Source: Streptomyces lavendulae subsp. lavendulae
GTDB lineage: Bacteria; Actinomycetota; Actinomycetes; Streptomycetales; Streptomycetaceae
Direction: 5' to 3'
DNA: 64,000 nucleotides
Assembly (NCBI RefSeq): GCF_002803845.1
Contig: NZ_CP024985.1
Span: forward strand, 1,488,001-1,552,000
The stretch's first letter is position 1. Each line of letters starts with the position of its first letter. The translations under genes and the position numbers were made by a program. A model generated the notes under the pieces. It was not told the DNA's origin. It worked only from the letters and a program-made list of their open reading frames with translations, and did no database searches. Below are positions 56,218 to 64,000 of this stretch, in pieces.

Positions 56218-57122
56218 GACCGGCTCCCGAAATCACTGCCGGTCCGGGGGATGAGGAGGACGGGGCAGTGGGCGTGGTGCAGCAGGCTGTGCGTGGCCCT
56301 GCCCAGGTTGGGGGCGAGTCCGAGGCGCCCTGGGACCCGGCGGCCGCCCATGACGAGCAGGTCCGCGTGACGGGATGCCTCGACGAGGACGCCGGCCACG
56401 GAGACGCTCTTCTCCGCATCGGCCTGCAGCTCAAGGTCGGGGAACTCGTCGCGGACCACGTCCGTGACGGCCCGCAGGGCCTCTGCGTGCCCACTCGCGA
56501 TCTCGTCGACGCCGTCGAGCATGCTGACCACCTCGCCGACGGACTGGAGCACGTTCCACACGTGCAGCAGCCGCAAGGAGGCCTTGTGCAGCTCGGCTTC
56601 CCTGGCGGCGTACCGGGCGATCAGGAGGTCGTCTTCGTCACGGACCGCCGCGAGGACCGTGCCGGTCTCCTCCGTCCCGTCGACGCCTCGGACGACGATG
56701 ACGGGCGTCATCGCGACGGCCGCGGTTCCCAGCCCGACCGAGCCGAGCATGAGCGAGTTGAACCCGCCCAGACCGCGGTTGCCGACCACGACCGTGCCGT
56801 GGAGTCCGCCGGCCCGGTGCAGGCTGGCGACGGCGTCGGCGCGGCTGAATTCGGTGGTCACGTCGAGGCCGGGGTACTCGGCCGAAACGGCCTTCGCCGT
56901 GTCGTCCAGGAGCTCGCGGCCGTCGACGCGGACCCGTTCGATGGTCTCCGCCGACAGGTACAAGGCCCTGCCGTCGGTGTCGGCGCCGTACACGATGTGC
57001 AGCGGACGGTCCCGGCGTACGGCCTCCTCGGCCGCCCACAGGGCAGCGACGCGCGCCGACTGCGAGCCGTCCACGCCGACGGCCACCGAGCTGGTGTCCG
57101 GCGTACGGAATGTGCTTTCCAC
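56214..57122 (-). CDS. tandem-domain universal stress protein B
   Basis: A protein of 302 residues with two UspA domains. The first has GNRGLGGFNSLMLGS, a full nucleotide motif; the second has GGRRVPGRLGLAPNLGR, which is degenerate. Start GTG 57122 has GGGAGG five bases upstream. It is the first gene of the reverse-strand group Usp-Usp-P-type ATPase remnant-DUF1918 and is divergent from the short CBS gene at 57373; a GGGNC box lies in the shared upstream region. Confidence 0.93.
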   Translation of the reverse strand: MESTFRTPDTSSVAVGVDGSQSARVAALWAAEEAVRRDRPLHIVYGADTDGRALYLSAETIERVRVDGRELLDDTAKAVSAEYPGLDVTTEFSRADAVASLHRAGGLHGTVVVGNRGLGGFNSLMLGSVGLGTAAVAMTPVIVVRGVDGTEETGTVLAAVRDEDDLLIARYAAREAELHKASLRLLHVWNVLQSVGEVVSMLDGVDEIASGHAEALRAVTDVVRDEFPDLELQADAEKSVSVAGVLVEASRHADLLVMGGRRVPGRLGLAPNLGRATHSLLHHAHCPVLLIPRTGSDFGSRS

Positions 57123-57212
57123 GGTTCCTCCCAACCGAGAAGCCGATGAGGGACACCTCTCACGCTGGCACCGGCGGTGCTTCGGGAAGAGGGCCGCCCG
57201 GGGCCGCCGGCG

Positions 57213-57226
57213 GGGCCAAAGGTCCC
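57213..57226. promoter_or_regulatory. GGGNC-N4-GTCCC box between Usp and CBS genes
   Basis: GGGCCAAAGGTCCC lies 91 bases before the Usp start on one side and 147 before the CBS start on the other. On the reverse strand it reads GGGACCTTTGGCCC, very close to the mycobacterial DosR box GGGACTTTCGGCCC. Confidence 0.6.
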
Positions 57227-57372
57227 CATCGTCACGGCTTGGCACCCCGGGCCCTTACGGGCCCCCGGAAGGACCCGTTCGGCCCTCGCTCGCCTGCGGT
57301 CGTCGACGGAGGGTGGGAGCACACCCGCACCGGACACCGGCCTCGCGTGACACGGCGGAGCAGGAGGGCCTC

Positions 57373-57720
57373 ATGAAGCACATCAAGGTGGCGGACCTGA
57401 TGACCGACGAGGTCGTCTCCGTGGCCCCGGGTACCGCCTTCAAGGACGTTGCGAAGCTCCTCGCCCAGTACGACATCTCCGGTGTCCCCGTACTCGACGA
57501 CGAGGACCGCGTGGTGGGTGTCGTCTCGCAGACGGACCTGCCGGCCCATGCGGGCCCCGGCCCCGGTACCTCCCTGCAGAACGGCACAGCGGTGGAGCCG
57601 CCCACCGCGGGCGACGTCATGTCCGCGCAACCGCTCACGCGGACCAGGCCCGGCACGCAATGCCGTGGTGACGGGCACCGGACCGCACGAAGGGAACCGC
57701 AGCCATGGAACACCACGTGA
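57373..57720 (+). CDS. short CBS-domain protein, truncated in the second CBS
   Basis: A protein of 115 residues. The first CBS domain is complete (VADLMTDEVVSVAPGTAFKD, YDISGVPVLDDEDRVVGVVS). The second begins PTAGDVMSAQPLTRTRPGT and then turns into unrelated residues (QCRGDGHRTARREPQPWNTT). Relatives in this island have two CBS domains and a BON domain, so about 100 residues are lost. The end overlaps the next Usp gene by 16 bases, in a different frame. It may be a degenerate gene, or a single-CBS protein that pairs with another. Confidence 0.7.
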   Translation: MKHIKVADLMTDEVVSVAPGTAFKDVAKLLAQYDISGVPVLDDEDRVVGVVSQTDLPAHAGPGPGTSLQNGTAVEPPTAGDVMSAQPLTRTRPGTQCRGDGHRTARREPQPWNTT

Positions 57721-58574
57721 CCGTTGGAGTCGACGGCTCCCCGGAGAGCCGGGCAGCGGCGCGCTGGGCAGCCCGGGAGGCTGTCCTGCGCCAGGTGCCG
57801 CTGCGGCTCGTGCACGCCGTCGACTGGCCCCTGGACCCGGTATTCCCCGGCCTGGGCCGCCAGGACGTGGACCGCTGGGCGGACCAGGCTCTGAGCGAAG
57901 CCGCGCGGGAGCTGCACGGGCGCCACCGGAACCTGGAGATCACGACCCGTTGCCTGACCGCCCGGCCGGCCGCCGCCCTCGCGGCCGAGGCCGCCGACGC
58001 CGGGCTCCTGGTCCTGGGATCACGCGGTCTGGGCGGCCTGGTCGGTTTCATCGTCGGCTCGGTGGCGATGTCCACCGTGGTGGCGACCGACACCCCGGTC
58101 GTCCTCGTTCGCGTCGCCGACGACCCGGACGGCCCGGGCACCGACTCCGGCGCCGAGATCGTCGTGGGCGTCGACATCCATGAAGCGTGCGACCGGGTAC
58201 TCGTCTTCGCCTTCGAAGAGGCGGCCCGGCGCGACTGCCCCTTGCGGGCGGTGCACGGCTGGGAGATGCCGGCCGCCTACAGCTACGTCCCGTTCTTCGA
58301 CCCGGACAACGAGCGGGACATCGGCAGGAGCGTCACTCACATGGTGGACGACATGTTGCTGCCCTGGCGGCACAAGTTCCCCGACGTGAACGTCAGCCAC
58401 GACGTGTTCATGGGATCGGCGGGCGGGCATCTCGTCCGGGCCTCGCGGGGCGCGGGACTCGTCGTCGTGGGACGCCGTGTGCGCCGCTCTCCCCTGGGCG
58501 CGCATCTGGGCGCGGTCGCCCACGCGGTCCTGCACCACGCGGCAGCCCCCGTGGCTGTCGTCTCCCACGACTGA
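57705..58574 (+). CDS. tandem-domain universal stress protein C
   Basis: A protein of 289 residues with two UspA domains. The first has GSRGLGGLVGFIVGS, a full nucleotide motif; the second has GRRVRRSPLGAHLGA, which lacks the second Gly and the final Ser. AGGGAA lies upstream of ATG 57705, inside the end of the short CBS gene. It is nearest in sequence to the Usp at 59440, so the two are probably duplicates. The CBS-BON gene follows 83 bases on. Confidence 0.93.
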   Translation: MEHHVTVGVDGSPESRAAARWAAREAVLRQVPLRLVHAVDWPLDPVFPGLGRQDVDRWADQALSEAARELHGRHRNLEITTRCLTARPAAALAAEAADAGLLVLGSRGLGGLVGFIVGSVAMSTVVATDTPVVLVRVADDPDGPGTDSGAEIVVGVDIHEACDRVLVFAFEEAARRDCPLRAVHGWEMPAAYSYVPFFDPDNERDIGRSVTHMVDDMLLPWRHKFPDVNVSHDVFMGSAGGHLVRASRGAGLVVVGRRVRRSPLGAHLGAVAHAVLHHAAAPVAVVSHD

Positions 58575-58657
58575 AGGAGCGGATCCCGATGGTGCGGTGC
58601 ACGGCGCTCGGCCGCGTCTCCGCATCCTCGCCGGCCGTCCCATCGAGGAGAACGGAC

Positions 58658-59290
58658 ATGAAGCACCTGCACAACGTCGAGGACGTCATGACACACGCCG
58701 TGATCTCTGTCGACCGAGGAACCGCGTTCAAGGACATCGTGGAAGCGCTGCGGATGTGGAACGTCAGCGCGCTCCCCGTCCTGGCCCAGGACGGACAGGT
58801 GGTCGGCGTCGTCTCCGACGGCGACCTGCTGCTCAAGCCCCAAAGCGCCGACACGGCCCACGACACCACCGCCGAGCAGCTGATGACCCGCCCGGCCGTG
58901 ACCGTCAGGAAGGACGCCACCATCCCCAGCGCGGCACGCCTGATGGCCCGCAGGCACCTCAAGCGCCTTCCCGTCGTCGACCGCGACGGCCGCCTCGTCG
59001 GCGTCGTCAGCCGCGGCGACCTGCTCAAGGTCTTCCTGCGCCCGGACGAGGACATCGGCACCGAGATCCGCGAACTGATCATGTACCAACTGCTCCCGCA
59101 CATCCCCGCCGAAGCGCACGTCCACCCGCACGGTCCCATCGAGGTGCACGTCCACGTCGCCAACGGCATCGCCTACCTCAACGGGTCGCTGCCGGACCCC
59201 GCGATGGAAGACATCGTCCTGCGCGCCGCCGGCACCGTACCGGGCGTCGTCGACGTCAAGGCGGATTTCACCGCCCCCGTCTCCGCATGA
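58658..59290 (+). CDS. two-CBS plus BON domain protein, second copy
   Basis: A protein of 210 residues. CBS domains are VEDVMTHAVISVDRGTAFKD with VSALPVLAQDGQVVGVVSDG, and QLMTRPAVTVRKDATIPSAA with HLKRLPVVDRDGRLVGVVSR. A BON domain (VANGIAYLNGSLPDPAMEDI) ends it. It is a paralogue of the protein at 49521. A His-rich stretch (EAHVHPHGPIEVHVHVA) precedes the BON part and could bind metal. GAGGAG lies seven bases before ATG 58658. Confidence 0.9.
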   Translation: MKHLHNVEDVMTHAVISVDRGTAFKDIVEALRMWNVSALPVLAQDGQVVGVVSDGDLLLKPQSADTAHDTTAEQLMTRPAVTVRKDATIPSAARLMARRHLKRLPVVDRDGRLVGVVSRGDLLKVFLRPDEDIGTEIRELIMYQLLPHIPAEAHVHPHGPIEVHVHVANGIAYLNGSLPDPAMEDIVLRAAGTVPGVVDVKADFTAPVSA

Positions 59291-59341
59291 GGGCACGACC
59301 GCCATGAGGCACCGCAGCGTCGCCGACACAGTCGGCCGGCA

Positions 59342-59375
59342 GGGCCGGTCGGTCCCCGGTTGGGCCGCTCGGTCC
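59342..59375. promoter_or_regulatory. two tandem GGGCC palindromes, 20 bases apart
   Basis: GGGCCGGTCGGTCC (59342-59355) and GGGCCGCTCGGTCC (59362-59375) differ by one base and lie on the same helix face, 65 bases before the Usp start at 59440. They share the GGNCCGNNCGGNCC symmetry of the box at 48940. Confidence 0.55.
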
Positions 59376-59439
59376 TTCCCAGAGGCCCCGCGAGCGGAAG
59401 AGCCTGAAAGCAGCGGCTTTCCGACCCAGGAGGAACATC

Positions 59440-60318
59440 ATGTCGAACCGGATCACGGTAGGCCTGGACGGATCAGGGGCCGGCAGCGCCGCAGCCGACT
59501 GGGCCGCCGACGAGGCCGAACTGCGCGGCGCGGCTCTGGAACTCGTCCACGCGGAGGACTGGGCACAGTACGGACCCTTCGCCGCGCCGCTCCCCGAACC
59601 GCGTCGTCAGTGGGCGGAAGACCTCCTGTCCCTCACGCGGGACCGGCTCCTGCGCGAACACGGCACGCTCGACATCAGCACCCAAGGCAGCAGAGGAGCA
59701 GCGGCCTCCGAGGTCCTCGCCGCGTCCGCAGCCGCATCGGACCTGCTCGTCCTCGGCTCACGCGGTCTCGGCACCGTCGCCGGGTTCATCGTGGGCTCGA
59801 CCGGCTCGGCAACCATCCCCGAGACCGACACACCCGTCGTCCTCGTGCGCTCCGTCGACGGCCCGGACCATCCGCGCGGGCTCGCGTACGACGCCGGGCC
59901 GGTGGTGCTCGGAGTGGACCTGCGCAGCAACTGCGACCGGCTCCTCGCCTTCGCCTGCGAGGACGCCGACCGGCGGGCCTGCCCGCTCGTCGTCGTACAC
60001 GGCTGGTCGCTCCCGCCCGTCTTCTCCTACGCTCCCACCCTCGATCCCGGCATCGAGAAGGAGATGGCCGACGGACTCGAGACCGCGCTCCGCGAGCTGC
60101 TCGGTCCCTGGGAACAGAAGTACCCGCAACTCGCCGTCGACGCACGCATCGTCATCGGCCAGCCCGCCGTCCAGGTCCTGGACGCGGCGTCGGGCGCGGC
60201 ACTCGTCGTGGTCGGCCGGCGGATCCGCCGTCCGGCACTCGGCACCCGCATCGGCCCCGTCACCCATGCGGTGCTGCACCACGCCACCTCGCCGGTCGCC
60301 GTCGTGGCGCACGACTGA
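59440..60318 (+). CDS. tandem-domain universal stress protein D
   Basis: A protein of 292 residues with two UspA domains. GSRGLGTVAGFIVGS in the first is a full nucleotide motif; GRRIRRPALGTRIGP in the second is degenerate. The best ribosome binding site in the region, GGAGG, precedes ATG 59440. It is 24 bases from the nitroreductase-like gene and shares its transcript. Tandem GGGCC boxes upstream suggest strong control by the island's regulator. Confidence 0.93.
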   Translation: MSNRITVGLDGSGAGSAAADWAADEAELRGAALELVHAEDWAQYGPFAAPLPEPRRQWAEDLLSLTRDRLLREHGTLDISTQGSRGAAASEVLAASAAASDLLVLGSRGLGTVAGFIVGSTGSATIPETDTPVVLVRSVDGPDHPRGLAYDAGPVVLGVDLRSNCDRLLAFACEDADRRACPLVVVHGWSLPPVFSYAPTLDPGIEKEMADGLETALRELLGPWEQKYPQLAVDARIVIGQPAVQVLDAASGAALVVVGRRIRRPALGTRIGPVTHAVLHHATSPVAVVAHD

Positions 60319-60342
60319 GACCGCGCAGACAGGAACAGTCCC

Positions 60343-61335
60343 GTGACCGCACCACACTTCGACCCCGACACCGTCACACGGCTCATCGGCGACGCCGTCA
60401 CCGCCCCGTCCATGCACAACGCCCAGCCGTGGAAGTTCGTGTTCCATGTCGACAGCGGTGCACTCGCCCTGTACGGCGATCCGGACCGCGCCATGCCCCG
60501 AACCGACCCGGACCACCGCAGCCTCCACCTCGGCTGCGCCGCTGCCCTGTTCAACCTGCGCGTGTCCGCAGCCCGGATCGCTCTCCCGGTCCGCGTGCAG
60601 CTCTTGCCCGACGACGCCGAACCGTGGCTGCTCGCGACAGTGACCATCGACGAAGCCGCGGGCACGGACCGCGAGCTGGCCTCCCTGCACGACGCCGTCC
60701 GGCGTCGGCACACCAGCCGGTACCCCTTCAGCGAGGAACCGGTGCCGACCGCACTGCTGGACGGTCTGTGGGCCGCGGCCCGCTTGGAGGGCTGCCGGCT
60801 GACCGTCCCGGACACCTGGCACATCGACACCGTGCTCGGGCTGGTGCGGGACGCCGAACACCGTGAGGAGATCGATCCGCTCGCCCGGGAGGAGACCACG
60901 GCCTGGACCTCCCCCGCGCAGAACGCTTCGGGCACGCGTCGCGACGGCATCCCGGCCGCCGCATTCGGACCGAAGGCCTCCGGCGGCCCGGCCCCCGTCC
61001 GCGACTTCGGCTGGGCCAACCCGATACCGGATCGCGGCTGGGCCGTGTTCGAGAAGCGACCGCAGCTGGCTCTGCTGAGCACCGACGGGGACACGCGGGC
61101 CGACTGGCTGCGCGCCGGCCAGGCGATGGAGCGCGTACTCCTCCGGGCCACCGCCGACGGCCTGGCCACGTCGATGACGTCCCACCCCCTGGAATGGCCG
61201 GAGCTGCGCTGGACGGCCCGCGACCCGGTCGCCGCCATGGGACACGTGCAGATGGTCTTCCGCCTCGGCTACGGCCCCGCAGGACCCGACACGCCCCGCC
61301 GCCCATTGACCGAGGTGCTGGACATACGGGAGTAG
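60343..61335 (+). CDS. Acg-type nitroreductase family protein
   Basis: A protein of 330 residues from GTG 60343, the length of the Acg subgroup, which is a fused double nitroreductase fold. AVTAPSMHNAQPWKFVF near the start is the typical FMN-contact segment and ADGLATSMTSHPLEWPELRW the C-terminal one. Acg proteins are among the genes most strongly induced by DosR in mycobacteria. They may store flavin rather than reduce nitro groups. It follows a Usp gene by 24 bases, which is also the usual arrangement. Confidence 0.88.
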   Translation: MTAPHFDPDTVTRLIGDAVTAPSMHNAQPWKFVFHVDSGALALYGDPDRAMPRTDPDHRSLHLGCAAALFNLRVSAARIALPVRVQLLPDDAEPWLLATVTIDEAAGTDRELASLHDAVRRRHTSRYPFSEEPVPTALLDGLWAAARLEGCRLTVPDTWHIDTVLGLVRDAEHREEIDPLAREETTAWTSPAQNASGTRRDGIPAAAFGPKASGGPAPVRDFGWANPIPDRGWAVFEKRPQLALLSTDGDTRADWLRAGQAMERVLLRATADGLATSMTSHPLEWPELRWTARDPVAAMGHVQMVFRLGYGPAGPDTPRRPLTEVLDIRE

Positions 61336-61368
61336 AGACCACCGGGCGCCTGCCGCGGTCGTCCCGCG

Positions 61369-61420
61369 CCGGCCGCCGAACGGCCGGAAGCCGGGCCCGC
61401 CGTACCGTGGCGCGCCCGGC
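61369..61420. terminator. two hairpins between convergent nitroreductase and Usp genes
   Basis: CCGGCCG/CGGCCGG (61369-61387, five-base loop) and GCCGGGC/GCCCGGC (61390-61396 with 61414-61420) lie in the 107-base convergent gap and can end transcription from either side. Confidence 0.5.
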
Positions 61421-61442
61421 TCTCCCCCTGCCCCGGGACGCT

Positions 61443-62318
61443 TCAGGGATGCGGGACCACCGCCACCGGACAGGCCGAGTGGTGCAGGACGGCATGGGCC
61501 ACGGACCCGATGTGCGCTCCCATCGCCGACCCGCGGACCCGGCGGCCGACGACGAGCAGTTGCGCGTCGGACGCGGCGGCCAGCAGCACCTGGCCGCCAC
61601 TGCCCTGCTCCACGTGCGCGACGACTTCGACCTGCGGGTACTTCTCCCGCCACGGCTCCAGCGCCTGCTCCAGCGCGGCCTTCTCGTACGGTTCCAGGCC
61701 ACCGAACCGGTCGGCGATCCACATCGACCCGGGGCTGTAGCCGCAGACCGGAGGCAGACTCCAGGCCCGGACCGCACGGAGCGGCACCTTGCGTGTCGCG
61801 GCCGCCTCGAAGGCGACGCGCAGCACCTCGGCGGACTCCTGCACACCGCCCTGCTGCCCGACGACGACCTCACCCTCTTCCGGCACGGCAACCGGCCGGC
61901 CGTGCGCCGGGCGTACGGACACGACGGGGCACTCCGCGGCGGCGATCACCTGCCGGCCGTAGGAGCCCAGCAGGAAACCGACCAGCGCTCCGTACCCGCG
62001 AGTGCCGATGACCAGCAGCTCCGCGTCCTCGGCGGCGTGCAGCAACCCCGGCACGGGCGCGTCGGAGAGCACTTCCGCGGTGAGGTCCAATCCCGGGTAC
62101 CGGTGGATGAGCTCGCCCTCGACCTCCTTCAGGACGTCCTCGGCACGGCGGGCTTCGGTCTCACGGTCCTGGACGATCGGGGCGGCGAGCGGCGCCCACT
62201 GCCAGGCGTGAACAGCGTGCAAGGGCAGGCCACGCCGTACGGCCTCCTGTGCGGCCCAGTCCGCCGCGGCCCGGCTCTGAGGGGATCCGTCCACTCCGAC
62301 GACCAGGGTGCGCTTCAC
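61443..62318 (-). CDS. tandem-domain universal stress protein E
   Basis: A protein of 291 residues with two UspA domains. The first has GTRGYGALVGFLLGS, a full nucleotide motif; the second has GRRVRGSAMGAHIGS, with the second Gly replaced by Val. It is divergent from the phosphoketolase gene, with a GGGNC box midway. It begins MKRTLVVGVDGSPQSRAAAD and is nearer to the single-domain protein at 22369 in its first domain than the other four are. Confidence 0.93.
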   Translation of the reverse strand: MKRTLVVGVDGSPQSRAAADWAAQEAVRRGLPLHAVHAWQWAPLAAPIVQDRETEARRAEDVLKEVEGELIHRYPGLDLTAEVLSDAPVPGLLHAAEDAELLVIGTRGYGALVGFLLGSYGRQVIAAAECPVVSVRPAHGRPVAVPEEGEVVVGQQGGVQESAEVLRVAFEAAATRKVPLRAVRAWSLPPVCGYSPGSMWIADRFGGLEPYEKAALEQALEPWREKYPQVEVVAHVEQGSGGQVLLAAASDAQLLVVGRRVRGSAMGAHIGSVAHAVLHHSACPVAVVPHP

Positions 62319-62435
62319 GAGTCAGTCCTCCGTACTGATGCCGGAGCATCGGGTGTCGGTCGGCAGGGAGCGGCGTCGGCCGGGAGCACCGGCAGCGCCG
62401 ACCTCACTCTCCCGGCCGGGCGCCGTGCCACACAG

Positions 62436-62449
62436 GGGCCAACGGTCCC
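62436..62449. promoter_or_regulatory. GGGNC-N4-GTCCC box between Usp and phosphoketolase genes
   Basis: GGGCCAACGGTCCC is the same type as the box at 57213, and lies 106 bases before the phosphoketolase ATG and 118 before the Usp ATG. On the reverse strand it reads GGGACCGTTGGCCC. Confidence 0.6.
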
Positions 62450-62554
62450 TCCCGCAGGGCCTGTCCTCCCCTCGCGGCGCCGACCCGGGGAGGGCAGGGT
62501 GGAGGCATCGGCTCAGCAGACGAACGTCCCGGACCGTCGCACTCAGGAGCGGGC

Positions 62555-64000
62555 ATGACCTCGTACCCCATCTCGGAGCTCGACGCGCACTGGCGCGCCG
62601 CCAACTATCTGGCAGCCGGCCAGATCTACCTCATGGACAACCCCCTGCTCACCGAGCCGCTGCGGCCGGAGCACATCAAGCCGCGGCTGCTCGGCCACTG
62701 GGGCACCTCCCCCGGCCTGAACCTCGTCCACACCCACCTCAACCGCGTGATCAAGGACCGCTCGCTCGACGCCCTGTGCATCTGGGGTCCGGGCCACGGC
62801 GGCCCCGCCGTCCTCGCCAACTCCTGGCTGGAGGGCACGTACACCGAGACCTACCCGGACATCACGCGGGACGCGGCCGGCATGGGCGCCCTGTTCCGGC
62901 AGTTCTCCTTCCCCGGGGGCGTCCCGAGCCACGTGGCCCCCGAGACACCCGGCTCCGTCCACGAGGGCGGCGAGCTCGGATACTCCCTCGCCCACGCCTA
63001 CGGAGCCGCCTTCGACCACCCCCACCTGCTGGTCGCCTGTGTCATCGGGGACGGCGAGGCCGAAACGGGGCCGCTGGCCGCGTCCTGGCACTCGAACAAG
63101 TTCCTCGACCCGGTCCACGACGGCGCGGTCCTGCCGATCCTGCACCTGAACGGCTACAAGATCGCCAATCCCACGGTCCTGTCCCGGATCCCCGAGGCCG
63201 AGCTCGACTCGCTCCTGCGCGGATACGGCCACGACCCGCTGTACGTGACCGGCAGCGATCCCGCCCTGGTGCACCGGGCCATGGCCCGCGCGATGGACGA
63301 GGCCTTGGACCGCATCGCGGCCATCCAGCGCGAGGCCCGGACGGCGGGCACCGATCCGGGCCGGGAGTACGCGCACTGGCCGGTGATCGTGCTGCGCACC
63401 CCCAAGGGCTGGACCGGCCCCGTCACCGTCGACGGCGACCCGGTAGAGGGCACCTGGCGAGCCCACCAGGTCCCGCTCGCAGGTGTGCGGGATAACCCCG
63501 CACACCTGAAGCAGCTGGAGACCTGGCTGCGCTCGTACCGACCGGAGGAGCTCTTCGACGCCGACGGGCGGCCCTCCGAACAGGTGCTCGCATGTGTCCC
63601 GCGGGGTGAGCGCCGCCTGGGCGCCGTCCCGTACGCGAACGGCGGCCGGCTGCTGCGGCCTCTCCCTCTGCCCGCCCCCGGTGCGTACGCCGTCCCCGTC
63701 GACAAGCCGGGCCGCACCCTGCACGAACCGACGCGCGTCCTGGGGCACTTCCTGACGCAGATCATGAGGGACACGGCCGGCCGCAGGGACTTCAGGGTCG
63801 TCGGGCCCGACGAGACGGCGTCCAACCGGCTGGACGACCTGTACGACGCCACCGGCAAAGCCTGGCAGGGGCTGACCGAGGCCACGGACACGAACCTGTC
63901 CCGGAACGGCCGCGTCATGGAGATCCTGTCCGAACACGTCTGCCAGGGCTGGCTGGAGGGGTACCTCCTCACCGGCCGCCACGGACTCTTCTCCACGTAC
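62555..64000 (+). CDS. xfp: xylulose-5-phosphate/fructose-6-phosphate phosphoketolase, 3' end outside window
   Basis: The frame is open from ATG 62555 to the window edge: 482 codons of about 790. The start ([21 protein letters not shown]) and [36 protein letters not shown] and the ThDP/Mg motif [20 protein letters not shown] are those of Xfp. The enzyme splits the sugar phosphates with phosphate to acetyl phosphate, giving ATP through acetate kinase without respiration, which fits low-oxygen survival. CAGGAG lies six bases before the ATG. It is divergent from a Usp gene across a GGGNC box. Confidence 0.95.
   Translation, partial: MTSYPISELDAHWRAANYLAAGQIYLMDNPLLTEPLRPEHIKPRLLGHWGTSPGLNLVHTHLNRVIKDRSLDALCIWGPGHGGPAVLANSWLEGTYTETYPDITRDAAGMGALFRQFSFPGGVPSHVAPETPGSVHEGGELGYSLAHAYGAAFDHPHLLVACVIGDGEAETGPLAASWHSNKFLDPVHDGAVLPILHLNGYKIANPTVLSRIPEAELDSLLRGYGHDPLYVTGSDPALVHRAMARAMDEALDRIAAIQREARTAGTDPGREYAHWPVIVLRTPKGWTGPVTVDGDPVEGTWRAHQVPLAGVRDNPAHLKQLETWLRSYRPEELFDADGRPSEQVLACVPRGERRLGAVPYANGGRLLRPLPLPAPGAYAVPVDKPGRTLHEPTRVLGHFLTQIMRDTAGRRDFRVVGPDETASNRLDDLYDATGKAWQGLTEATDTNLSRNGRVMEILSEHVCQGWLEGYLLTGRHGLFSTY

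Noticed and set aside
57249..57285. Further GGGCC-type boxes near the CBS gene
   Set aside because: GGGCCCTTACGGGCCC and GGACCCGTTCGGCCC look similar but have other spacing. In this GC content such strings arise easily.

Overview
The window is actinobacterial and almost certainly Streptomyces. Base composition is very GC-rich throughout, third codon positions are nearly all G or C, and GTG/TTG starts are common. The -10 boxes are of the TAGGNT type used by HrdB, and the gene families are typical of the genus: ECF sigma/RskA pairs, many TetR/MarR/AraC/LysR regulators, STAS/HATPase pairs and a DevR/DevS-like dormancy locus. I see no insertion sequence, integrase, CRISPR array or rRNA.

Layout. 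1-1842 is the 5' part of a 2,4-dienoyl-CoA reductase-type gene (reverse). 2035-3522 is a two-part alpha/beta hydrolase. 3485-10646 (reverse) is a sugar operon: lipoprotein binding protein, two permeases, a GH38 alpha-mannosidase and a GNAT enzyme, with two matching operator-like sites upstream. 11059-13445 carries a tRNA-like cloverleaf whose encoded CCA overlaps the start codon of an unrecognised 770-residue protein. 13743-21805 is a tight run of a benzoylformate-decarboxylase-like ThDP enzyme, a GlcD-like FAD oxidase, a cytochrome P450, a lipase-like hydrolase, a plant-type fatty acid alpha-dioxygenase and a small WxG-like protein. I read this run as a candidate fatty-acid alpha-oxidation/oxylipin pathway.

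21822-26320 holds a small membrane-anchored protein, a single-domain UspA, a PLP dehydratase with its TetR-like neighbour, and a secreted GH27 glycosidase with a ricin-like domain. 26571-31334 has a SigK/RskA-like pair, a membrane-anchored molybdopterin oxidoreductase and a membrane-anchored esterase. 31362-33517 is a P450/TetR divergent pair around a strong palindrome. 33576-39367 has an acyl-CoA hydrolase, a SAP-like protein and MarR regulator that both look leaderless, an isochorismatase-like hydrolase, an anti-sigma/antagonist pair and a PAP2/Aur1-like membrane enzyme. 39495-46322 is regulator-rich, with a shortened amidase and a decayed M24 peptidase.

46487-64000 is a dormancy/hypoxia-type island. 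It contains a SulP transporter, a flavin-binding small protein, cNMP-, CBS- and BON-domain proteins, a DevR-like regulator and DevS-like kinase, five tandem-domain Usp proteins, an Acg-type nitroreductase, a broken cation P-type ATPase and phosphoketolase. GGGNC-N4-GNNCC palindromes lie in the divergent or upstream regions of these genes and are plausible sites for the island's own regulator.

The two most unusual systems are the tRNA-like RNA fused to the start of the 770-residue gene and the alpha-dioxygenase cluster. Both readings rest on motifs seen directly plus family knowledge. No database search was possible.
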